Below are positions 1 to 8,113 of a stretch of 64,000 bases of DNA, in pieces; the first letter of the stretch is position 1, and each line of letters begins with the position of its first letter. Location: contig JAPPBN010000003.1 of the NCBI GenBank assembly GCA_026705025.1, positions 68,781 through 132,780 on the forward strand, in the 5' to 3' direction. The translations under genes were made by a program, and so were the position numbers. The notes below the pieces were generated by a model. That model was not told the origin of the DNA. It did not search any database and worked only from the letters and a program-made list of their open reading frames with translations. The DNA comes from Bin125 sp026705025 (GTDB taxonomy: Bacteria; Chloroflexota; Dehalococcoidia; Bin125).

Positions 1-581
1 AGTTGGAGCGTGAGCGACGTGACGATGTGCCCCTGGAGCTCGCCGCTACGCAGCTTCGAGTCGCGGTATGAGAGTCCGAGTTCGTCCGCGGTGTAGACAT
101 CGACCTGGCCGTCAGGCGAGATTGCCGTGATTGAAACGAGCACATCGGAGAGATCCGAACCGTAGGCGCCGGCGTTGGTCGGTAGCCCTCCGCCGATCGC
201 TCCCGGAATGCCAGCGGCCCATTCGAGTCCAGCCAGGCCGGCGCGGGCGGTCGACCTGGCCAGCGTGGCGAACCGAGTACCCGAGTCGACTTCGATCATC
301 GCATCGCCGACCCTGTGGCAGGTTCGGGTTTCGTTCTTGATCACCAGGCCGCGGATTCCGCCGTCCCTGATGAGGACATTGGAACCGGCGCCAAGCATGG
401 TCAGTGATGCCTGGGAACAACGTGCCGCGCGAACCGCGTCGATCAGCGCCTGACGGTCGCGGACGACGACGAACCACTCTGCCGGTCCACCGACCTGGAC
501 GAATGTGTGCCGGCTGAGTGGCTCGCCATGTAGCGCTCCCAACTCTTGCATGAGCGCCTGAAGGATCTGCGATCTGGTCAC
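1..581 (-). CDS. murB: MurB, UDP-N-acetylenolpyruvoylglucosamine reductase (partial, C-terminus cut by window edge)
   Basis: FAD/NADPH enzyme that reduces UDP-GlcNAc-enolpyruvate to UDP-MurNAc, the second committed step of cytosolic peptidoglycan synthesis. I translated this frame by hand: the FAD-binding segments GAGSNVLIRDGGIRGLVI and AGIPGAIGGGLPTNAGAYG, and then YRDSKL (the YRxS region), are all present in the right order. The start is taken as GTG at 581, which overlaps the murC stop as GTGA, matching the 4-bp coupling through the rest of the operon; an ATG 10 codons further in is an alternative. About 193 residues are visible, roughly two thirds of a usual MurB. The C-terminal substrate-binding domain lies outside the window. 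Confidence 0.93.
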   Translation of the reverse strand, partial: MTRSQILQALMQELGALHGEPLSRHTFVQVGGPAEWFVVVRDRQALIDAVRAARCSQASLTMLGAGSNVLIRDGGIRGLVIKNETRTCHRVGDAMIEVDSGTRFATLARSTARAGLAGLEWAAGIPGAIGGGLPTNAGAYGSDLSDVLVSITAISPDGQVDVYTADELGLSYRDSKLRSGELQGHIVTSLTLQ

Positions 582-1936
582 GATTCGGTGCCCAATCGGG
601 ACAGGATGATGGGTCCGGCGGCGTCGATGTCGCCGGCGCCCATCGTGATGATCAGATCGCCGGCCTGGGCCTGGTCGGCGGCCAGTTCGGCGCTCCGTTC
701 GACCGATCCGGCGTAGCTCGCCTTCGGCGCAACGATCTCACCGGCCAGTTGCTCCGCGGTCATCTCCTCGCCCGACATCGCCCGGGCGGCGTAGGTGTCG
801 ACCGTGTAGACGATGTCCGCCGCGGCGAAACAGCTGCGGAAGCCATCGAGCAGGTAGGACGTGCGTGTGTACGTATGCGGCTGGAAGAGGACAACTAAGC
901 GGCGGTCTGGCCAGCGCTGGCGGGCTGCCGCAATCGCGGCGGACACCTCCGTCGGATGGTGGGCGTAATCGTCGAGCACGAGAACGTCGTTGGACTCGCC
1001 GTGAAGCTGAAAGCGTCGGTTGACTCCCTTGAAGGTCGACAGCGCTTCGGCCGCGGCCGGGCCATCAAAACCGGCAACTTCCAGCGCCGCCAGGGCAGCG
1101 GCCGCATTCTGCTGCTGATACTCGCCCGGTTGCCTGAGACGACCGCTGATCTTCGAGCTCGGAGTGGCGAGCTCATAGTCCTCACCATTCGATGTAATCC
1201 GGTAGTCGGCCGCTACGCGGGAGGAACAGGTCACAATCTGAACGTCGGGACGCTGAACCTCGAGCTTCGACGCAATCTCGACGGCAAGCGGTGAATCGAC
1301 ACCGGAGATCAGGGTTCCTCCCTGCTTCACCGTGCCGACGTAGCGCAGAAAGGCCTCTTCGAGCGCTGCCTGTGATCCGTAGTAGTCGAGATGGTCGGGT
1401 TCGCAGTTGGTCAGCACAGCGACCTGCGGGGTGTAGTGATGGAATGCGCGTCCATATTCGTCGGCCTCAAGCACGAGCCAGGGATCGTTGCCGCGTCTGG
1501 CGTGAACGCAGAAGCCGGGCACTTCGCCGCCGATCACGTAGCCGGCGTCGCGGCCCGAAGCTCGCATCGCGTGGGCGATCATGGCGGTGGTCGTGGTCTT
1601 GCCGTGCGTGCCTCCGACGGTGATGACGTCGCGCGGCGCGGCGATCTCGGAGAGCAGCTCCGCACGGGTCTGCAGGGGAATACCGAGTTCAATGGTCCTG
1701 GCGATCTCTGGATGCGACTCCGGCACCGCTGCCGTACGGACGACGTGCGTCGCGGTGGTGACGTGATGCTCGTTATGTCCGATCATGATTCGAGCGCCTC
1801 GGTCTCTGAGGGGCTGCAGAATCGGGCTGTCGGCGCGGTCGCAACCAGATACGACGAGGCCATCGTCGAGCAGAATGTGCGCGAGGGCGGACATATGGAT
1901 CCCGCCAATGCCGACGAAGTGGACGTTCAAGGTCAT
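578..1936 (-). CDS. murC: MurC, UDP-N-acetylmuramate--L-alanine ligase
   Basis: ATP-dependent cytosolic ligase that adds L-Ala to UDP-MurNAc, the first Mur ligase step. The N-terminal Rossmann motif HFVGIGGIHMSALA marks MurC. The ATP loop is GGTHGKTTTTAM (near residue 105), the central domain has LEADEYGRAFHHYTP, and the C-terminal domain has LDDYAHHPTEV, diagnostic of MurC/Mpl. About 452 aa, normal length. The open frame extends to a TTG at 1960, but ATG at 1936 places the start 8 bp after the murG stop and directly before the Rossmann strand, so it is preferred. Lies between murG and murB in the dcw operon and is cotranscribed with them. Confidence 0.96.
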   Translation of the reverse strand: MTLNVHFVGIGGIHMSALAHILLDDGLVVSGCDRADSPILQPLRDRGARIMIGHNEHHVTTATHVVRTAAVPESHPEIARTIELGIPLQTRAELLSEIAAPRDVITVGGTHGKTTTTAMIAHAMRASGRDAGYVIGGEVPGFCVHARRGNDPWLVLEADEYGRAFHHYTPQVAVLTNCEPDHLDYYGSQAALEEAFLRYVGTVKQGGTLISGVDSPLAVEIASKLEVQRPDVQIVTCSSRVAADYRITSNGEDYELATPSSKISGRLRQPGEYQQQNAAAALAALEVAGFDGPAAAEALSTFKGVNRRFQLHGESNDVLVLDDYAHHPTEVSAAIAAARQRWPDRRLVVLFQPHTYTRTSYLLDGFRSCFAAADIVYTVDTYAARAMSGEEMTAEQLAGEIVAPKASYAGSVERSAELAADQAQAGDLIITMGAGDIDAAGPIILSRLGTES

Positions 1937-1943
1937 CGTTACG

Positions 1944-3053
1944 TCACTTTGCCACAGCAACGATCACTTCGGCAATGCGTCGGGCGGCATCGGTTCGGCG
2001 AAGCTCGAGCATCGCCCGCCGCATCCGCTGCAGCCGATCATGATCGGCGAGCAGAGCGGTCGTCAGCTCGAACAGGTTCTCAGCGATGTCCTCGTTGTTG
2101 ATCGTGACCGCTCCGCCGGCGTCGGCGAGCAGGTCGGCGTTGTAGCGCTGATGGCCGCCGGCTTCGCCGATCGGCGCCAGCACGGCCGGCAATCCGGCGG
2201 CGGGATACTCGCCCATCACCGACGCCCCGGCGCGGGAGATCGCCAGGTCACACGCGGCCATGGCCAGGGGCATTTCCTCGGACATGTAGGAGTACAAGCG
2301 GTAACGAGACTGTAGTTTCGGCGGGAGCGCTTCTCGCATGAGCGAGAGGCGGTCGAAATCGTTGCGGCCTGAGATGTGGATCAGTTGGGTTTGTTCCAGC
2401 CATCGCTCCAGGTGGTCTGCGACGCAGTCGTTGATCCGCTGAGCGCCTCGAACAGCTCCAGTGACCAGCAAGGCCGGGCCACCATTGAGCTGGAAGTACG
2501 CCCGCGCCATTGGCTTGTCCAGATCCTCGAAGCCGGGCCGAATCGGATACCCGGTGACGACGCACTTGTCCCGGCGGTAGCGTTCGGTCGAGCGTTGATG
2601 AGTCACGCAGATTCGGCTGGCGAGCGGCGCCAATGCGCGAAGAGTCCAACCGGGTTCGATATCCGGCTGAAGTAGAACGATCGGACGTCTGGTGAGCCAG
2701 GCCGCGATGCCGACCGGTGCTGAGACGTATCCACCCGTCACAAACACCAGATGAGGCTTGTACCGCAACATCAGCGCGAGCGCGTCGAGCACACCGGTGG
2801 CGGTGGCTCCAACCGAGAGCAACTTGGACAGGAAGTTGCGCCCCCGCAGGGCACGCGCCGCGATCGTCGAGTAGGGCAAGTCGGCCTCGACGGCGAGCTC
2901 CGACTCGATGCCGTCCGCTGTTCCAGCGAAACGAAACTCGACGGAGCCGCCCTCTGCGTCGACCAACTGGCGCAGGGCATCGGCGACGGCGAAGGCGGGA
3001 AACACATGCCCGCCTGAGCCACCGCCGGAGAGCAGCACCCGCAGGACGGTCAT
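1944..3053 (-). CDS. murG: MurG, undecaprenyl-PP-MurNAc-pentapeptide GlcNAc transferase
   Basis: Peripheral membrane GT28 glycosyltransferase that turns lipid I into lipid II on the inner face of the membrane. The N-terminal glycine-rich loop LLSGGGSGGHVFPAFAVADA is the MurG signature (GGTGGH type). The C-terminal half has MAACDLAISRAGASVMGEYP and LAPIGEAGGHQRYNADLL, matching the UDP-GlcNAc site (RAGA.T..E and the downstream Gln-Asn region); here the usual Thr of AGAST is Val. 369 aa, typical. The start codon overlaps the ftsW stop, so translation is coupled to the flippase/polymerase gene upstream. Confidence 0.95.
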   Translation of the reverse strand: MTVLRVLLSGGGSGGHVFPAFAVADALRQLVDAEGGSVEFRFAGTADGIESELAVEADLPYSTIAARALRGRNFLSKLLSVGATATGVLDALALMLRYKPHLVFVTGGYVSAPVGIAAWLTRRPIVLLQPDIEPGWTLRALAPLASRICVTHQRSTERYRRDKCVVTGYPIRPGFEDLDKPMARAYFQLNGGPALLVTGAVRGAQRINDCVADHLERWLEQTQLIHISGRNDFDRLSLMREALPPKLQSRYRLYSYMSEEMPLAMAACDLAISRAGASVMGEYPAAGLPAVLAPIGEAGGHQRYNADLLADAGGAVTINNEDIAENLFELTTALLADHDRLQRMRRAMLELRRTDAARRIAEVIVAVAK

Positions 3054-4423
3054 CAGGTTCCGTCTCCGCGGCCGCTATGGAACGGCGAGACCCTGGGTCG
3101 CTTCGTCCGACGCATGGGCGCCGCATCTCTGGTGGGCGCTTCGTCGTTGAGCGGGGGGTCGGCCGGCTCGGGCAACTTGCCCCGGCCGTGCCGGGAAATG
3201 GAGACCAGGATGCCGGCCGCGGCCATGGAGGCGATCAGCGCCGAGGAACCAAAGCTGAGGAATGGCAGCGGGATGCCGGTCAGCACGATGGTGCGCATCA
3301 CGCCGGCAACGTTGAAGAAGGCTTGCAGCGTGAACCAGGCGACGATGCCAAAGGCGAGCAAGGTGCCGAAACGGTCCTCGGCGCGCATTCCGGCGCGGAT
3401 GCCGCGGTAGATCATGAGGGCAAAAATCGTCAGAACGATCAGCGCCCCCAGCATGCCGGTCTCCTCGCCGATGATGGCGAACACCCCGTCGGTGTGCGCC
3501 GACGGCACGTAGAAGAACTTCTGCCGGGATGCGCCGAGTCCAACGCCGGTCAAGCCACCCGATCCGAGTGTCGAGACGAGATTGATGATCTGGAAGCCGG
3601 CTTCCTGGGCGACCTCCTCGGCGTTGAAGAAGGTGCGGATCCGCTCCATGCCGTATCCAGCACCGACGACGATGGCGAAGAGAACCGCCGATCCGCCAAC
3701 CAACAGCATGAACATGTGCCGAATCGCTGCGCCGGCGAGGAAGAACATGACCACGCCTGTGCAGGCGATCGCTGCGAATGTCCCGAGGTCGGGCTCGAGC
3801 ATCAGCAGGCCGCCGATCACGCCGATAATCATGCAGAACGGAGCAAGGCCGAGCGGGATGCGCTTGATCTCGTCGCCCTTGGCCGCCAACCAGGCGGCGA
3901 CGTAGATGCAGATCGCCAGCTTGGCGAACTCGGACGGCTGGAGCGCCGGGAGGGAGCCGATCTGGATCCAGCGAGTGGCGCCGTTTTCTTCGTGACCGAT
4001 ACCGGGGATCAAGACTGCCGCAAGTAGCAGCAGCGAGATCCAGATGATCGGTGAGGACAGGCGCTGCCAGACCCGATAGTCGATGCGGGCCAGTAGGACG
4101 AAGGCGATCAGCCCGATGCCGGCTCCAATCAACTGCCGAGTCGCGAAGTGGCGTGTGTTGCCGTGCAGTTCCTGGGAAATGGCGAAGGAAGATGAGAAGA
4201 CGAAGATCAGTCCGATGAACACCAGGGCCAGGACGCTGCCGACCAGTACCCAGTCGGGAGGCGAGGCCGAACGACGCAGTCGGCGAACGACACGGCGGCC
4301 GACCGTTTCATGCTCGCCATCACGCAGGTTTCTGGTGGCGCGCAGATTGGGAATCCTGACGCGGCCCAGCACGCCAGAAGATTCCGAGCTCGAATTGGGA
4401 ACCGCGGCGCGTTGAGTGGTCAT
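3053..4423 (-). CDS. ftsW: FtsW, SEDS-family septal peptidoglycan polymerase
   Basis: Multi-pass SEDS glycosyltransferase that polymerises lipid II at the division site with its class B PBP partner (FtsI, encoded upstream). A basic cytosolic N-terminus of about 55 residues is followed by about ten hydrophobic helices starting at PPDWVLVGSVLALVFIGLIF. Family motifs seen: ATRWIQIGSLPALQPSEFAK (the WI.LG...QPSE block), SAHTDGVFAIIGEETGMLG (periplasmic loop with catalytic-region residues) and GIPLPFLSFGSSALIA near the C-terminus. A charged cytosolic tail follows. 456 aa, slightly long because of both tails. RodA is the alternative, but the position between murD and murG favours FtsW. Confidence 0.93.
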   Translation of the reverse strand: MTTQRAAVPNSSSESSGVLGRVRIPNLRATRNLRDGEHETVGRRVVRRLRRSASPPDWVLVGSVLALVFIGLIFVFSSSFAISQELHGNTRHFATRQLIGAGIGLIAFVLLARIDYRVWQRLSSPIIWISLLLLAAVLIPGIGHEENGATRWIQIGSLPALQPSEFAKLAICIYVAAWLAAKGDEIKRIPLGLAPFCMIIGVIGGLLMLEPDLGTFAAIACTGVVMFFLAGAAIRHMFMLLVGGSAVLFAIVVGAGYGMERIRTFFNAEEVAQEAGFQIINLVSTLGSGGLTGVGLGASRQKFFYVPSAHTDGVFAIIGEETGMLGALIVLTIFALMIYRGIRAGMRAEDRFGTLLAFGIVAWFTLQAFFNVAGVMRTIVLTGIPLPFLSFGSSALIASMAAAGILVSISRHGRGKLPEPADPPLNDEAPTRDAAPMRRTKRPRVSPFHSGRGDGT

Positions 4424-5766
4424 TGAACGACCTCCGAAGCGCGGGCAAGTTCCTCGACGAGATCCCGGAAGTGGCGGCCTCGGGCCTCGAAGTTCGGGTA
4501 GGCGTCGAACGATGTGCCGCCTGGTGACATGAGGACCGTGTCGTTGGAGCGAGCGCAGTCGGCTGCGCGCCGAACGGCCGACCCGAACGAACCGGCATCT
4601 TCAGCGGCAATGTCTCGTTCTCTCAGCCAGGCGGTCCAGCCGGGCGCAGATTCGCCGAACAGCACCACCCGGCGGACATGGCTCCGGATTTCATCGATGA
4701 GAGGGTCGAGCGGGAGGTTCTTGTCGCGTCCGCCGAGCAAGAGAATGATGGGGCCGGACGTTGCGCGAAGTCCAGCCAATGTGCGCTCGGGAGTAGTGGC
4801 GATCGAGTCGTTGATGAATCGCACACACTCGATCTCAGCAATCAGTTCCAACCGGTGCGGCACACCGGAGAAATTCCGTAGTACATCGATCGCGACATCG
4901 TCGGGCACAAGATCGGCGACGATCGCCAGGGCGGCCAGCGCATTCAGCAGGTTGTGTTCTCCCGGGAGCTTGATCTCTTCGACCGACATCAGCGGGCGAT
5001 CGTTGTGCAGGATCTTTCCGTCGCTGCTGCGCATCGCGCAGTACCAGGGCATCCCCGGAGCGTCGATGCCAAACCAGCGCTGGCCGGCCTCCGTTCGTGC
5101 GGTCGCTGCGGCGGCCAGCTCGTCATTGAAGGGCAGCACCACGGTGTCGCTGGGGGACTGATACTCGACGATCCGGTATTTGAGCTCTTGGTATTCCTCC
5201 CAGCTGAACTGATCGAGATGATTCGGAGTGATGTTGGTGATCGCCGCGGTGCGGGGGCTGCGCGTGGTTCTGAGCAATTGCGTGTGCGAAAGCTCGGCGA
5301 CCACCGTGTCGGTCGCTGTGATGTCCGGCAGCTGAGCCAGCAGACCGCGGCCAATGTTTCCGCCCACCTGACAACGGACGCCGGCCGCCTGAAGCATCAG
5401 GTGCACCAGCGTGGTGGTCGTCGTCTTGCCAGCGCTGCCGGTGATGCCAATCACCGGGGCCGGACAGCGTTCGAGGAAGATCTGGGTGGGCCCGTAGACA
5501 GGAACGCCTCGTCGGTCCGCCTCGGCCAACAGCGGCTGTTGGTAGTGAACGCCCTGGCTGGCAATGATCCCGTCGACCTCGTCGAGGATGGTCAGATCGT
5601 CCTGGTCTCGATCGGCTTGTTCGGGATTTCGATCAACCCTGACGATCTCGGAGCCTTCCCGTTCGAGGAAGGTCACGGCGTCGCGGCCTTCGATCCCGAG
5701 TCCGACGACGGCGACCTTCTGGCCATTGAACGTTGGGGGCGCTTCAGTCGGCGTGGGCAAGGTCAT
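4420..5766 (-). CDS. murD: MurD, UDP-MurNAc-L-alanine--D-glutamate ligase
   Basis: Cytosolic Mur ligase adding D-Glu to UDP-MurNAc-L-Ala. The sequence has an N-terminal Rossmann VAVVGLGIEGRDAVTFL, the ATP loop GITGSAGKTTTTTLVHLML, ITNITPNHLDQFSWEEYQEL in the central domain, and FINDSIATTPERTLAGLRAT, the MurD-specific C-terminal signature. LLLGGRDKNLPLDPL is also typical of MurD. 448 aa, normal. The 4-bp overlaps with mraY upstream and ftsW downstream put it in the middle of the coupled operon. Confidence 0.95.
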   Translation of the reverse strand: MTLPTPTEAPPTFNGQKVAVVGLGIEGRDAVTFLEREGSEIVRVDRNPEQADRDQDDLTILDEVDGIIASQGVHYQQPLLAEADRRGVPVYGPTQIFLERCPAPVIGITGSAGKTTTTTLVHLMLQAAGVRCQVGGNIGRGLLAQLPDITATDTVVAELSHTQLLRTTRSPRTAAITNITPNHLDQFSWEEYQELKYRIVEYQSPSDTVVLPFNDELAAAATARTEAGQRWFGIDAPGMPWYCAMRSSDGKILHNDRPLMSVEEIKLPGEHNLLNALAALAIVADLVPDDVAIDVLRNFSGVPHRLELIAEIECVRFINDSIATTPERTLAGLRATSGPIILLLGGRDKNLPLDPLIDEIRSHVRRVVLFGESAPGWTAWLRERDIAAEDAGSFGSAVRRAADCARSNDTVLMSPGGTSFDAYPNFEARGRHFRDLVEELARASEVVQ

Positions 5767-6752
5767 TGCGGCACCTGCAGTGCCAGCGCCACGCCGAGAA
5801 TGCCGCCGGCGATGCCGATCAGCCAGAACCGGGTGACGATTTGCGGCTCCGACCAGCCGCCCATCTCGAAGTGGTTGTGCAACGGGGCCATGCGCAATAT
5901 GCGTCGACCCTCACCCGTGCGGCGGCGGGTCCATTTGAACCAGCCGACCTGCACGATGTCGGAGGCAGCCTCGAGCACGAAGACGATCCCGATCACCGGC
6001 AGCAGCAGCCAATGACCGGTCATCAGGGCGATGATGGCAAGGGTGCCGCCCAGCGCCATCGCGCCGGTGTCGCCCATGAAGACTTTGGCCGGATGGGCGT
6101 TGAACCAGAGGAAGCCCAGCACGGCGCCCACGGTGGTGAAGGCGAAGCGGACGAGGAAGTCCTGCTCCTGTCCCACGGCGATCACTCCGAATGAGGCGAT
6201 TGCGATGGCCCCTGTCCCCCCGCACAGCGTGTCCAGTCCGTCGGAGATGGCGACCGAAATGATGGTGGCGAACACCGTCACCGCCGCGATCACGACGTAT
6301 ACGGGACCGATTGAGAACTGCCCCGCCCAGGGCACGTTGATCGACTGCACATCGAGCGCGAAGTAGAGCACCAGCCCGACGGCGATCGAGAACAGCGCCA
6401 GCAAGCCGAACTTCAGCTTCCAGGTCAAACCTGCCTGAACGCGCCCGATGAGCGTGCCCAGATCGTCGATGTAACCCATTGCGCCGAGCGCCACGATGCC
6501 AACCAGCGGCAGCAGGATGGACCAACGATCGCCCTCGACCAGGTTGGCCACGATCGTCAACACCACAATCGGGATCAGGAAGATCAGTCCACCCATCGTC
6601 GGGGTGCCTTCTTTGGCCATGTGGCTGGTGGGTCCCTCGTCGGAGATTGATTTTCCAGAGCTGCGTCGTTGCAGCCAGCGAATCACGAATGGACCAATCG
6701 CCAGGGCGACCACGAAGGCGATGCCGGCCGTGCCGAGCGAGAACGTGGTCAT
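5763..6752 (-). CDS. mraY: MraY, phospho-MurNAc-pentapeptide transferase
   Basis: Integral membrane transferase that moves phospho-MurNAc-pentapeptide to undecaprenyl phosphate, giving lipid I. Visible hallmarks: the cytosolic loop KEGTPTMGGLIFLIPIV (family K-x-GTPTMGG), the aspartate pair in GYIDDLGTL, ISDGLDTLCGGTGAIAIA (NxxDGxDGL region), NAHPAKVFMGDTGAMALGG (catalytic-loop NPAxVFMGDTG) and PLHNHFEMGGWSE near the C-terminus. About ten hydrophobic helices. 329 aa, slightly short but complete. ATGA overlaps on both sides with murF and murD. Confidence 0.95.
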   Translation of the reverse strand: MTTFSLGTAGIAFVVALAIGPFVIRWLQRRSSGKSISDEGPTSHMAKEGTPTMGGLIFLIPIVVLTIVANLVEGDRWSILLPLVGIVALGAMGYIDDLGTLIGRVQAGLTWKLKFGLLALFSIAVGLVLYFALDVQSINVPWAGQFSIGPVYVVIAAVTVFATIISVAISDGLDTLCGGTGAIAIASFGVIAVGQEQDFLVRFAFTTVGAVLGFLWFNAHPAKVFMGDTGAMALGGTLAIIALMTGHWLLLPVIGIVFVLEAASDIVQVGWFKWTRRRTGEGRRILRMAPLHNHFEMGGWSEPQIVTRFWLIGIAGGILGVALALQVPQ

Positions 6753-8113
6753 CGTGCCGCCAGCCTCTCGACAACCGTCTCCAGGTGCATCGCATGAGAG
6801 GCCTTGACCAAAAGCGTGTCGCTGGGCTGCAGCGAGTGGCGCAAGATCTCCAGCGCCTGATCCGCCTCCGCAACCCAGCAGGCCTGTGGATGTCCGGAAT
6901 CGCGAGCGGAATCAATCAGGTCGCGCGAACGTTCACCCACGGCGAGCAGCCAATCACAACGCTCGGCGGCATATGCACCGATCTCACGGTGAGCTGCCTC
7001 TTCTTCGCTGCCGAGTTCAAACATGTCGCCCAGCAGTGCGATTCGTCTCGGCTCGCTGGCGGCCAGCAGATCCAGCGCGGCCTTCATTGACAACGGCGCA
7101 GCATTGTATGAGTCGTCGATGATGGTTGCCCCGTTCTCGGCGGAGCGCCGAGCCAGGCGGGATCCGGGATTCAATGCGGCCAGCGCCTCCGCCAGTTCCC
7201 CAAGCTCCAGACCGGCCCGAAGGCCCACGCTCGATGCAGCTAGCGCCGTCATCGCTTGATGTGTGCCAATGAGCGGCGACTCCACCCTGATCCGTTCGTC
7301 GACGAGCGTGTCGTGCAACTCGAAGCTGATGCCCCTGAACCCATGCGTGACGATGTTCTCCGCTCGCAAATGGCAGTGGAGACCGAGCCCAAATGTGAAG
7401 ACCTCGGCAGCGGTGCGATCCGACATGCGGCGAACGCGGGGGTCATCGCCGTTGAGCACGGCCAGTCCGTCAGCGGGCAAGGACTCGGGCAACAGACCCT
7501 TGATCCGCTCCGTGTCGGCCATGGTGCCGAATCGCTCGAGGTGGGTTGGCCCGACGTTGGTGACGATTCCGACATCAGATTGGGCGGAGGAGACCAACAG
7601 CTCCATCTCTTGCTGCGAGTACGGGCCGATCTCGATCACGGCCCATTTGTCGGCCGGGCTGATCCCGAGCAGCGCAATCGGCAGGCCAATGTCTCCATTG
7701 AAGTTTCGCGGCGACTGGTGAGTCGAGAATGTCGTCGAGAGCAGCTGATGCGTCGCCTCGCGCACCGTGGTCTTGCCGACGCTGCCCGTGATGCCGACGA
7801 TCTGCGCGCTCATTTGACGGCGCCATCGACGGCCTGCTTCCTGCAGTGCGAACAGCGGGTCGGGGACGACGAACATCGACGAACCGCGTAAACCCGAGCG
7901 TTCCGAGACAAGGGCGCCGGTCGCGCCGCGGCGCAGCGCGTCGTCGACGAACTGATGGCCGTCCTGATACTCACCGCGCAACGCGACGAACAATGCACCC
8001 GGGGTTGCCTCCCTGGAGTCGATCACGATCTCCGAGAACGGCTCGGCGCTGGTCTCCGGTTGATTGAGCAACAGGTCTCCAAGCAGCAGACCGATGTCGT
8101 TGGAGGAGATCAT
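6749..8113 (-). CDS. murF: MurF, UDP-MurNAc-tripeptide--D-Ala-D-Ala ligase
   Basis: Last cytosolic Mur ligase, adding D-Ala-D-Ala. N-terminal segment FSEIVIDSREATPGALFVAL is the substrate-binding motif (DSR.v..G.LFvAl), followed by the ATP loop GITGSVGKTTVREATHQLL and SPRNFNGDIGLPIALL (the typical K.NfNNeiGLP motif). IIDDSYNAAPLSMKAAL is the MurF C-terminal signature, and IALLGDMFELGSEEEAAHRE follows. 454 aa. No murE-like gene occurs in the visible part of the cluster, so the tripeptide ligase must be encoded elsewhere. Overlaps ftsI and mraY by 4 bp. Confidence 0.95.
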   Translation of the reverse strand: MISSNDIGLLLGDLLLNQPETSAEPFSEIVIDSREATPGALFVALRGEYQDGHQFVDDALRRGATGALVSERSGLRGSSMFVVPDPLFALQEAGRRWRRQMSAQIVGITGSVGKTTVREATHQLLSTTFSTHQSPRNFNGDIGLPIALLGISPADKWAVIEIGPYSQQEMELLVSSAQSDVGIVTNVGPTHLERFGTMADTERIKGLLPESLPADGLAVLNGDDPRVRRMSDRTAAEVFTFGLGLHCHLRAENIVTHGFRGISFELHDTLVDERIRVESPLIGTHQAMTALAASSVGLRAGLELGELAEALAALNPGSRLARRSAENGATIIDDSYNAAPLSMKAALDLLAASEPRRIALLGDMFELGSEEEAAHREIGAYAAERCDWLLAVGERSRDLIDSARDSGHPQACWVAEADQALEILRHSLQPSDTLLVKASHAMHLETVVERLAAR